The notes under the pieces are model-generated. The model was not told where the DNA came from. It searched no databases and worked only from the letters and a program-made list of their open reading frames with translations. Positions 51,075-57,926 of a stretch of 64,000 nucleotides of DNA are shown here, piece by piece. Position 1 is the stretch's first letter. Each line of letters opens with the position of its first letter. Origin of the DNA: Nonomuraea rhodomycinica (GTDB lineage: Bacteria; Actinomycetota; Actinomycetes; Streptosporangiales; Streptosporangiaceae); contig NZ_JABWGO010000016.1 in assembly GCF_013363995.1 (NCBI RefSeq), forward strand, positions 1 to 64,000. Reading direction: 5' to 3'. Both the position numbers and the translations under genes were made by a program.

Positions 51075-51773
51075 GTGCTGGTCATTCTCGCCATCGCCGC
51101 GCTCGCGATCCTGGCCTGCGTGGTGCTGGTCTCCCTCGGCAGGGGCGGTGAGCTGACCGAGTTCCCGCCGGACGTGCCGCCCCTCGACCTGCCCGAGGCC
51201 GGGCGGCTGACGGCGGTCGACTTCATGGCCCTCCAGCTTCCGGTCAACCTCGTCGGCTACCACACGCAGAGCGTCGACGAGACCCTGCGCAGGGCCGCCA
51301 GCGCGATCAGCGCGCGCGACACCCGCATCGCGGTGCTGGAGCAGCGGGTCTCGGAGCTGATGTCGAGCCGTCTGTACGCGCGCCAGGAGCTGTACGCCTC
51401 GCCGGGCGGCGCTCCCCGCACCGACCACGAGCCCGAGGGGCCGGCCGAACTGCCCACGCTGCCCGAGAACGGTGACCCCGTCGCCGCCGCCCCGGTGCTC
51501 GCTGAGCAGCCGGAGAGCGCCGAGCAGCCGGAGAGCGCCGAGCGCACCGAGGACCCCGAGCCAAGGAACGACGAGAGCGTCGAGACCGGCCACAGCACCG
51601 ACGGCGACGCGCCGAAGAGCACCGAGACCGATCACAGCGACGAGAAGGACGAGAAGGACGAGAAGGACGAGCAGGGCGAGAACGACGTGCACGACGTGCA
51701 CGACGTGCACGACGAGGGCGAGGAGCGGCCGGTGCGGGCCGCGGCGGGCAAGGACGGGGACGAACGCGCGTGA
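51075..51773 (+). CDS. DivIVA-like membrane protein with charged repeat tail (Rv1209-like)
   Basis: 232 residues: an N-terminal membrane helix (about 1-20), a DivIVA-domain segment (FPPDVPPLDL ... LTAVDFMALQLPVNLVGYHT, SVDETL) and a short coiled coil (about 75-100). A long acidic tail follows with internal duplications (EQPESA twice, DEK three times, VHD three times). Position and organisation match Rv1209. It may link membrane curvature or polar growth to neighbouring functions. GTG 51075 is preferred from the leaderless -10; the in-frame ATG at 51045 would lie within the divergent gene's start. Confidence 0.75.
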   Translation: MLVILAIAALAILACVVLVSLGRGGELTEFPPDVPPLDLPEAGRLTAVDFMALQLPVNLVGYHTQSVDETLRRAASAISARDTRIAVLEQRVSELMSSRLYARQELYASPGGAPRTDHEPEGPAELPTLPENGDPVAAAPVLAEQPESAEQPESAERTEDPEPRNDESVETGHSTDGDAPKSTETDHSDEKDEKDEKDEQGENDVHDVHDVHDEGEERPVRAAAGKDGDERA

Positions 51774-52342
51774 CCGACATGATCCGGTGCACCTGGCCGG
51801 GCCTGGCCGACCCGCTCTACACCGCCTACCACGACGACGAGTGGGGCCGTCCCGTCCACGGTGACGACAAGGTCTTCGAGCGGGTGGCGCTGGAGGCGTT
51901 CCAGTCCGGCCTGTCCTGGCTGACGATCCTGCGCAAGCGGGAGAACTTCCGCGCCGTCTTCGACGGCTTCGCCATCCCCAAGGTCGCCGCCTACACCGAG
52001 CAGGACGTCGAGCGGCTGCTCGCCGACGCCGGGATCGTCCGCAACCGCGCCAAGATCGAGGCCGTGGTCAACAACGCCCGCGTCGCGCTCGACCTGCCCG
52101 GCGGCCTGTCCGAGCTGGTGTGGCGGCACGCCGATCCCGACTCCCCGGTGCCGCGGACGATGGCCGACGTGCCCGCCGTCACGCCTGGTTCGAAGGCGCT
52201 GGCCAAGGAGCTGAAGCGGCACGGCTTCCGGTTCGTCGGGCCGACCACCGCGTACGCGCTCATGCAGGCGATCGGCCTGGTCAACGACCACATCGAGGGG
52301 TGCGTGGCGCGCGAGCGCGAGAGCGCGCTCAGCGGCCGCTGA
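51770..52342 (+). CDS. tag: DNA-3-methyladenine glycosylase I
   Basis: A 190-residue base-excision enzyme removing 3-methyladenine. The Tag-family motifs are present: RCTWPGLADPLYTAYHDDEW, FERVALEAFQSGLSW (HhH region, base-binding Glu), RKRENFR, and C-terminal FVGPTTAYALMQAIGLVNDH with the Zn-site His and a Cys in EGCV. The GTG start overlaps the DivIVA-like stop (GTGA), so translation is coupled. The 3' end overlaps the convergent enoyl-CoA hydratase gene by 14 bp. Confidence 0.93.
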   Translation: MTDMIRCTWPGLADPLYTAYHDDEWGRPVHGDDKVFERVALEAFQSGLSWLTILRKRENFRAVFDGFAIPKVAAYTEQDVERLLADAGIVRNRAKIEAVVNNARVALDLPGGLSELVWRHADPDSPVPRTMADVPAVTPGSKALAKELKRHGFRFVGPTTAYALMQAIGLVNDHIEGCVARERESALSGR

Positions 52343-53105
52343 ACGACGGGCGCTCCTTGGCCAGGAAGGCCCGGGTGGCCTCCCGGTGGTCCTGGGTGGC
52401 GGCGCACTCGTCCTGCAGGACGGCCTCCATCTCCAGCGCCTCCGGCAGGGAGTGCGTGGCGGCGTACGCCAGCGCCCGCTTGGTGGCCGCGTACGCGCGC
52501 GTGGGGCCCTGGGCGAGCCCTCCCGCGAGCTCGGCGGCGGTCTTGAGCACGTCGTCCGGCGGCACCACCCGCGTGACCAGCCCCAGCTCCAGCGCCCGCG
52601 CCGCGTCGAGCGGCTCGCCGAGCAGCATCAGCTCGGCGGCGCGTCCGGCGCCGACGAGGCGCTGCAGCGTCCACGACGCGCCGGAGTCCGGCGCGAGGCC
52701 GACTCCCGAGAACGCGAGCGCGAACATGGCCTTCTCCGAGGCCACCCGCAGGTCGCAGGCGAAGGCGAGCGAGGCGCCTGCGCCCGCGGCGACCCCGTTG
52801 ACGGCGGCCACCACCGGTTTGGCCATGGTGGTGACGAGCTCGACCATCGGGTTGTAGTGCTCGCGCACGGTCCCGGCGAGCCCGCGTCCCGCCTCCAGGT
52901 TGGCGGCGTGCTCGCGCAGGTCCTGCCCGGCGCAGAAGGCCCGGCCGGAGCCGGTCAGCAGCACCGCGCGCACCCCGTCGTCGCCGGCCGCGCGGCGCAG
53001 CGCCGCCAGCAGGGCCGACTTCACCTCGGCCGTCAGCGAGTTCATCGCCTCCGGCCGGTCGAGGGTGACGGTGGCGACGGCGTCGGACACGTCATAGCGG
53101 ATCAC
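52329..53105 (-). CDS. Enoyl-CoA hydratase/isomerase family protein
   Basis: A 258-residue crotonase-fold enzyme. The oxyanion-hole and CoA motifs are present (GSGRAFCAGQDLREHA; GVAAGAGASLAFACDLRVAS). At the second catalytic position the sequence is LAPDSGASW, an Asp-type pattern seen in PaaG-like isomerases rather than the Glu pair of true hydratases. The GTG overlaps the PaaX-family gene's stop. With PaaX as operon partner, a role in phenylacetyl-CoA or related aromatic degradation (PaaG-like) is plausible, although no other paa genes are present. Confidence 0.85.
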   Translation of the reverse strand: MIRYDVSDAVATVTLDRPEAMNSLTAEVKSALLAALRRAAGDDGVRAVLLTGSGRAFCAGQDLREHAANLEAGRGLAGTVREHYNPMVELVTTMAKPVVAAVNGVAAGAGASLAFACDLRVASEKAMFALAFSGVGLAPDSGASWTLQRLVGAGRAAELMLLGEPLDAARALELGLVTRVVPPDDVLKTAAELAGGLAQGPTRAYAATKRALAYAATHSLPEALEMEAVLQDECAATQDHREATRAFLAKERPSFSGR

Positions 53106-53914
53106 GGCAGCTCCCTGTCGACGAACGCGGCGGCTGAGGGCAGCAGGCGGGCGGCCTCCTGCTCGAAGTACGCTCTGGCCCGCTCGCCGGGCCAGCCGGG
53201 CGGCAGCAGCTCGGGCGGCAGGCCGGGGTCGCGGAAGAGGAAGTTGCGCCACCCGTGCACGAGCCTGCTCCTCGTCGCGAACACCCGGTCGTCCGGCGCC
53301 CCGTCCGGCAGCGCCCCGACCAGCGTGGCAGCCTCCGACAGCCACCGCTCGTACGCCTCGCCGACGGCCGCCAGATCCCAGGCCCGCGCCACCAGCTCCC
53401 GCGGGTCGCCCTCCAGCGCCGCGTCGAACCGGTCGGCCCGCAGTCCCTCGCTCGCCAGCAGGTGGTCCACCTCGCGGGAGGAGCGCGGCCCGACCCAGGT
53501 CGCCTCCGACAGCGGCGCGTAGCCGAGAAAGGCGAGAACGGCCTTGACCCGCTCTCTACGCGGCCGATCCTTCACCGGCTCCAAAACGATCAGATGCCAC
53601 CGGCCCTGCCAGGACGGCGTTCCCTCTCGGTAAATTCTCGACGCGGCGTCGTCCAGTCTTCTGACGCACTTGGACGTGAGCCCGTAGCCGGCTCCCTGCG
53701 GCAATCTGACGGGCTCCAGCCAGCCCTGCCGGACCATGCGGGAAACAGCGGTGCGCACGGCCGGAGCGGCGATCTCCAGCGGTTTCATGAGGCGCACGAG
53801 AGCCGCCACGGAGGCCCGTCCGCCGCGTGGGCGCAGGTGGTCCCCATAGAGGTCGAACAGGGCAGCTCGTGCGTGCACGCTGTCCAGTTTGGACGCCTTC
53901 GCCACCCTCGACAA
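53102..53914 (-). CDS. PaaX-family transcriptional repressor
   Basis: 270 residues with the PaaX layout: N-terminal winged HTH (about 12-85; ARAALFDLYGDHLRPRGG, AVRTAVSRMVRQGWL), a central domain (WHLIVLEPVKDRPRRERVK, LAFLGYAPLSEATWVGPR) and a C-terminal helical region (GWRNFLFRDPGLPPELLPPGWPG). PaaX binds phenylacetyl-CoA and represses phenylacetate genes. It is upstream of, and coupled to, the crotonase gene. The start is uncertain: TTG 53914 or GTG 53905, neither with a good ribosome-binding site. Confidence 0.87.
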   Translation of the reverse strand: MSRVAKASKLDSVHARAALFDLYGDHLRPRGGRASVAALVRLMKPLEIAAPAVRTAVSRMVRQGWLEPVRLPQGAGYGLTSKCVRRLDDAASRIYREGTPSWQGRWHLIVLEPVKDRPRRERVKAVLAFLGYAPLSEATWVGPRSSREVDHLLASEGLRADRFDAALEGDPRELVARAWDLAAVGEAYERWLSEAATLVGALPDGAPDDRVFATRSRLVHGWRNFLFRDPGLPPELLPPGWPGERARAYFEQEAARLLPSAAAFVDRELP

Positions 53915-54011
53915 CGCATTCTGGGAGGAGATCGTTACCCATGAGCGCTCGCGATGCGGGAGAATAGGACATCACAGAAGACGTGAATACCGCCCTCCCT
54001 GGCGGGCGGAC

Positions 54012-54017
54012 TAAAAT
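54012..54017 (+). promoter_or_regulatory. -10 box upstream of the DUF3117 gene
   Basis: TAAAAT, five of six matches to the consensus, in an otherwise GC-rich stretch 40 bp before the ATG. No convincing -35 is present. Confidence 0.4.
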
Positions 54018-54056
54018 CGCGGGCCGCGGGAGCCCAAGGCAGGAAGGGATGCACGC

Positions 54057-54224
54057 ATGGCGGCGATGAAGCCGCGGACCGGCGATGGTCCGCTCGAGGT
54101 CACCAAGGAAGGGCGCGGCATTGTCATGCGGGTGCCCCTCGAAGGTGGCGGCCGGCTCGTCGTGGAGATTTCCGCTGACGAGGCGAAGGCGCTCGGCGAG
54201 GCGCTGAAGAACGTCGTCGGCTGA
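54057..54224 (+). CDS. DUF3117 small protein
   Basis: 55 residues (MAAMKPRTGDGPLEVTKEGR, then GIVMRVPLEGGGRLVVEIS and a C-terminal helix). This is the strongly conserved actinobacterial DUF3117 family (Rv1211 in M. tuberculosis), always tiny and of unknown role. AGGAAGGG lies 8 nt upstream of the ATG. Downstream of tag in other actinobacteria, it is here separated from tag by the crotonase/PaaX insertion. It is probably monocistronic, with a hairpin following the stop. Confidence 0.9.
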   Translation: MAAMKPRTGDGPLEVTKEGRGIVMRVPLEGGGRLVVEISADEAKALGEALKNVVG

Positions 54225-54251
54225 AGCTCCCGAGGTAGACCTGTCCCACGG

Positions 54252-54275
54252 CCCTGGCGTATCCGCGCGCCAGGG
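54252..54275 (+). terminator. 8-bp stem hairpin after the DUF3117 gene
   Basis: CCCTGGCG pairs exactly with CGCCAGGG across an 8 nt loop, 27 bp after the stop and 25 bp before the aminopeptidase start. Confidence 0.6.
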
Positions 54276-54300
54276 TCGCTGACGTTCGAGGAGAAGTTCC

Positions 54301-55710
54301 GTGCCCATTGAGACCACTGCATCGGTGGTCGCCGGCGTCCCCGACGGCGCCGAGCTGCTGGCCGTCCCCTACACCCCCGAGCTGGTCCCGGTGGTCGAGC
54401 TCGACCTGCCGGTGCCCCTGCCCGGCCTGCTGGCCCACTACGAGGCCAAGGGGGAGGCCGGCGAGATCATCGAGGTCCCCGTGGCGCGGGAGGGCGGCGT
54501 CGGGCGCGTGCTGCTGTACGGCGTCGGCGACGGCTCGCCGAAGGCCCTGCGCAAGGCGGCGGCCGGGCTCACCCGCAGGGTCAGGGGCCGCGAGGAGCTG
54601 ACCGTGGTGGTGCCCGAGGGCGACGCCGCCGCGTTCGCCGAGGCCGCGCTGCTCGCCGCCTACTCCTTCCGCATCGGCGCCCCGGGCAAGAGGCCCGTGC
54701 GCGCGCTGCGGTTCTGCTCCGCCGACGAGCGGGCCGTACGGCGGGGCGAGACCGTCGCCCAGGCCGTGGCGCTGGCCCGTGACCTGGCCAACACGCCGGC
54801 GTCGGTCAAGACGCCCACCTGGCTGGCCGAGCGCGCCGGCGAGCAGGGCGTGCCCGTGCGGGTGTGGGACGAGGAGCAGCTCCAGGCGGCCGGGTTCGGC
54901 GGCATCCTCGCGGTCGGCCGCGGCTCGGCCAACCCCCCTCGCCTCATCCAGCTCTCCTACGCTCCCGAGGGTCCCGCCGAGCGCCACGTGGTGCTGGTGG
55001 GCAAGGGCATCACGTTCGACTCGGGCGGCCTGTCGCTCAAGCCGACCGAGAACATGAAGACGCAGAAGACCGACATGGCGGGCGGCGCCGTGGTGATCGC
55101 CGTCATCGGGGCGCTGGCCCGGATGGGCGCCCCGGTCCGCGTCACCGGCCTGGTCGCGGCGGCCGAGAACATGCCGTCCGGCACCGCCCAGCGGCCCAGC
55201 GACGTCATCACCCACTACGGCGGGCGCACGGTCGAGGTGCTCAACACCGACGCCGAGGGGCGGCTCGTGCTGGCCGACGCGCTCGCCTACGCCGACGCCG
55301 AGCTCGACCCCGACGCGGTCGTCGACATCGCCACGCTGACGGGCGCCATCAGCGTCGCGCTCGGCCGTAACGTCGGCGCCGTCTACTCCACCGACGACGA
55401 CCTCGCCAAGGCGCTGCTCGCGGCGGGCCGCGACAGCGACGACCGGCTGTGGCGGATGCCGCTCATCGACGAGTACGCGCCCGCCCTCGACTCGCCGATC
55501 GCCGACCTGGCCAACGTGGAGAGCGGGTCCACCTACGGAGCCGGGTCCATCACGGCGGCGCTGTTCCTGCGGGAGTTCGCGGGCGGGCGCCCGTGGGCGC
55601 ACCTGGACATCGCCGGGGTGGGGCGCAGCACCGTGGACGAGGGCATCCTGACCAAGGGAGCCACGGGGTTCGGGGTGCGGGTCCTGCTGGAGTGGCTGAC
55701 CCGCGGGTGA
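54301..55710 (+). CDS. pepA: Leucyl aminopeptidase (M17)
   Basis: A 469-residue dimetal aminopeptidase releasing N-terminal residues, normally a cytoplasmic hexamer. It has an N-terminal macro-like domain (1-155) and a C-terminal catalytic domain with metal and catalytic motifs VGKGITFDSGGLSLKP (Lys, Asp), KTDMAGGA, and NTDAEGRLVLADAL (the M17 signature). The GTG start at 54301 has GAGGAGAA upstream. It is followed by a hairpin shared with the convergent methyltransferase gene. Confidence 0.93.
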   Translation: MPIETTASVVAGVPDGAELLAVPYTPELVPVVELDLPVPLPGLLAHYEAKGEAGEIIEVPVAREGGVGRVLLYGVGDGSPKALRKAAAGLTRRVRGREELTVVVPEGDAAAFAEAALLAAYSFRIGAPGKRPVRALRFCSADERAVRRGETVAQAVALARDLANTPASVKTPTWLAERAGEQGVPVRVWDEEQLQAAGFGGILAVGRGSANPPRLIQLSYAPEGPAERHVVLVGKGITFDSGGLSLKPTENMKTQKTDMAGGAVVIAVIGALARMGAPVRVTGLVAAAENMPSGTAQRPSDVITHYGGRTVEVLNTDAEGRLVLADALAYADAELDPDAVVDIATLTGAISVALGRNVGAVYSTDDDLAKALLAAGRDSDDRLWRMPLIDEYAPALDSPIADLANVESGSTYGAGSITAALFLREFAGGRPWAHLDIAGVGRSTVDEGILTKGATGFGVRVLLEWLTRG

Positions 55711-55728
55711 CCGCACGCCTGTGTGACC

Positions 55729-55754
55729 CGCCGCGCGTGACCGCTCGCGCGGCG
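55729..55754. terminator. Bidirectional hairpin between pepA and methyltransferase
   Basis: CGCCGCGC pairs exactly with GCGCGGCG across a 10 nt loop in the 63 bp between two convergent stops. Confidence 0.65.
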
Positions 55755-55773
55755 CCGCGCCGGCCGGGTGACG

Positions 55774-56412
55774 CTAGCCGGCGATCTTGACGGCGGCGAG
55801 CAGGCCGTCGCCCAGCGGCATCAGCAGCGACCGGAGGCGCTCGTCGCCCTGCACGAGCTTGCCCAGCTCGCGCAGGGCGACCGTGTCGGGGTCGCGCTGG
55901 GCCGGGTCGGCCACGCGGTCGTGCCAGAGCGCGTTGTCGAAGGCCACGATGCCGCCCACGCGCAGCAGCCGCACCGACTCGGCCAGGTAGTCCGCGTACT
56001 CCTGCTTGGCCGCGTCGGCGAAGACCATGTCGTAGCCGCCGTCCGACAGCCGGGGCAGCACGTCCAGCGCGCGGCCGCTGATCAACCGCACCCGGCCGCC
56101 GGCGAAGCCCGCCTCAGCGAACGCCTGCCGCGCCAGCCGCTGGTGCTCGGGCTCGACGTCCACGCTGGTCAGCGTGCCGTCGGGGCGCATGCCGCGCAGC
56201 AGCCAGAGGCCCGAGACGCCGCAGCCGGTGCCGATCTCGACGACCGACTTGGCGTTGAGCGCCGTGGCGAGGAAGCAGAGCGCCGCCCCGCCTCCGGGAA
56301 GGATGGGCACCGCGCCCATCTCCAGCCCGCGCTGCCGCGCCGCGCGCAGGATCTCATCCTCGTGATGGAACTGCTCCGCATAGGCCAGAGTGGCCTCCGC
56401 CTGACTGGTCAT
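55774..56412 (-). CDS. O-methyltransferase (Rv1220c-like)
   Basis: 212 residues of the catechol-O-methyltransferase-like family: SVVEIGTGCGVSGLWLLRGM (motif I), TSVDVEPEHQRLARQAF, FADAAKQEYADYL (metal Asp) and GGIVAFDNALWHDRV. Such enzymes use SAM and a divalent metal; the substrate is unknown. It is divergent from sigE exactly as Rv1220c is from Rv1221, so the pairing is old. ATG 56412 follows GGAGG-type sequence upstream. Confidence 0.88.
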   Translation of the reverse strand: MTSQAEATLAYAEQFHHEDEILRAARQRGLEMGAVPILPGGGAALCFLATALNAKSVVEIGTGCGVSGLWLLRGMRPDGTLTSVDVEPEHQRLARQAFAEAGFAGGRVRLISGRALDVLPRLSDGGYDMVFADAAKQEYADYLAESVRLLRVGGIVAFDNALWHDRVADPAQRDPDTVALRELGKLVQGDERLRSLLMPLGDGLLAAVKIAG

Positions 56413-56479
56413 CGGCCTCCTCCCCCCACTTTCGTGCGATTGGTCACCGATCGCAGCCTAGGGGAGTAGCGCCGGGACG

Positions 56480-56507
56480 GGAACTCAGGAGCACCCTGAG
56501 GCGTTGC
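56480..56507 (+). promoter_or_regulatory. SigE-type ECF promoter upstream of sigE
   Basis: GGAACT, a 16 bp spacer and CGTTGC fit the GGAAC-N16-CGTT consensus of actinobacterial SigE/ECF promoters, about 95 bp before the preferred sigE start. Autoregulation is implied. Confidence 0.55.
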
Positions 56508-56609
56508 AGGTTTAAACGGGCTTTGCCGGTCCGGAAGGCAGGCAGTGCGCATGAAGGGACGAAACCAGGCACTATGGCGGTAGCGGTGGTCCCAGAGAGA
56601 GGAGTTCTG

Positions 56610-57215
56610 GTGGACGAGAGCGACCACCAGGCCGATGCTCCCGTGTCTGATTGGACTCCTCCCACCTGGGAGGAAGTGGTGCGGACTCACTCCGCGCGCG
56701 TTTATCGGCTGGCTTACCGCCTGACCGGCAACGTCCATGACGCCGAGGACCTCACCCAGGAGGTCTTCGTACGGGTCTTCAGGTCGCTGTCGAGCTACAC
56801 GCCCGGGACGTTCGAGGGCTGGCTGCACCGGATCACGACCAACCTGTTCCTCGACATGGCGCGGCGCAAGCAGCGCATCCGCTTCGAGGGACTGGCCGAC
56901 GACGCCGCCGAGAGGCTGCGCGGCCGCGAGCCGTCACCGGCGCAGGCGTTCGACGACGCCCACCTCGAACCCGACATCCAGGCCGCGCTCGACGCGCTCG
57001 CCCCCGAGTTCCGGGCGGCGATCGTGCTGTGCGACATCGAGGGCCTGTCGTACGAGGAGATCGCGGCCACGCTCGGGGTCAAGCTGGGCACGGTCCGGAG
57101 CCGAATTCACCGTGGCCGGGCGCAGTTGCGCGAGGCGCTCGAACACCGGGCCCCCCGACACTCACAACTCCCCCCGCCAGCATTCCCGTCGGGGCCCCGT
57201 GGGGAGGAAGTCTGA
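56610..57215 (+). CDS. sigE: ECF RNA polymerase sigma factor SigE
   Basis: A 201-residue group IV sigma factor: region 2 (about 20-90; YRLAYRLTGNVHDAEDLTQE, GWLHRITTNLFLDMARR) and region 4 (about 125-180; FRAAIVLCDIEGLSYEEIAA, GTVRSRIHRGR). It directs envelope-stress transcription. GTG 56610 is chosen for GAGAGGAG 5 nt upstream. ATG 56574 would add 12 residues and is possible, as mycobacterial sigE also uses alternative starts. It is followed one base later by rseA, the anti-sigma factor. Confidence 0.9.
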   Translation: MDESDHQADAPVSDWTPPTWEEVVRTHSARVYRLAYRLTGNVHDAEDLTQEVFVRVFRSLSSYTPGTFEGWLHRITTNLFLDMARRKQRIRFEGLADDAAERLRGREPSPAQAFDDAHLEPDIQAALDALAPEFRAAIVLCDIEGLSYEEIAATLGVKLGTVRSRIHRGRAQLREALEHRAPRHSQLPPPAFPSGPRGEEV

Positions 57216-57216
57216 T

Positions 57217-57744
57217 ATGTCGCATCTTGGAGAGCGCGTGAGCGCGCTGGTCGACGGCGAGCTCAACCACGCCGAGCGTGACCGCGCGCTGGCGCATCTG
57301 ACGTTCTGTGCCGACTGCAGGCGGGAGGTCGAGTCGATGCGGGCGCTGAAGTCGCGCCTGCGCTCGCTCGACGAGCTCGCCATGCCGGCCGACCTGACGA
57401 TGTCGCTGCTGCGGATGGCCGAGCCGGGCGGCCCGCTGCCGCCCCGCGAGCGGCCTTTCCCGGCGCGCACCTTCGGAGGTGTCCCGCTGCCGGGCCCTCA
57501 TACCATCGCGCCCCTGGACAACCGCCCCCGCAGGGACGCCAGTGGCGGCGCTTCCGGCCCCGGCCGCCGGGGTAGGCGGCGCGGCACGTACGTGGCCGTC
57601 GGCGTCGTCTCCGCCGCCGTGGCCCTCGGCACCTTCTTCGCCGTGTCCGGCGCCGGGCAGAGCAACACGCCGCCCCCGGTCGAGCTCTTCCGGCAGAACA
57701 CGCCCGCCTCCTCCCAGGCCACACCGCCCACCGCCACGCCCTGA
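57217..57744 (+). CDS. rseA: Zinc-associated anti-sigma factor RseA
   Basis: 175 residues. The N-terminal ZAS domain has His27-x3-Cys31-x2-Cys34 (HLTFCADC), which binds zinc and sequesters SigE under reduced or unstressed conditions. A Pro/Gly/Arg-rich linker follows, then one membrane helix (about 125-147) and a short extracytoplasmic tail. The membrane segment suggests release by regulated proteolysis or phosphorylation. ATG 57217 has GGGGAGGAAG upstream and follows sigE directly, giving a sigE-rseA pair. Confidence 0.9.
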   Translation: MSHLGERVSALVDGELNHAERDRALAHLTFCADCRREVESMRALKSRLRSLDELAMPADLTMSLLRMAEPGGPLPPRERPFPARTFGGVPLPGPHTIAPLDNRPRRDASGGASGPGRRGRRRGTYVAVGVVSAAVALGTFFAVSGAGQSNTPPPVELFRQNTPASSQATPPTATP

Positions 57745-57825
57745 CCGGGACACGACGGCCTGGGATACTCGATGGCGTAGTCCATGGCGTCGGGGGCATA
57801 CGATCGGAGTTCGGGGTTTTGGAGG

Positions 57826-57851
57826 GGAACCGCCGGTAGAGGCGTGGTTCC
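57826..57851 (+). promoter_or_regulatory. GGAACC/GGTTCC inverted repeat upstream of htrA
   Basis: GGAACC and GGTTCC are separated by 14 bp within the 182 bp gap before htrA. The first arm matches an ECF -35 element, but the downstream -10 is not a clean match. It may be an operator or part of a stress promoter. Confidence 0.3.
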
Positions 57852-57926
57852 TGACCATTGCTTTACGACTCTCGTATGCCGATCGCACCAGGATTGCGGT
57901 GTCGAGCAAGGAGTGGTGAGACGTAG

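Noticed and set aside
53102..53105. A phenylacetate degradation cluster around the PaaX-family gene
   Set aside because: Only the regulator and one crotonase are present; no ring-oxygenase (paaABCDE) or ligase genes occur nearby.
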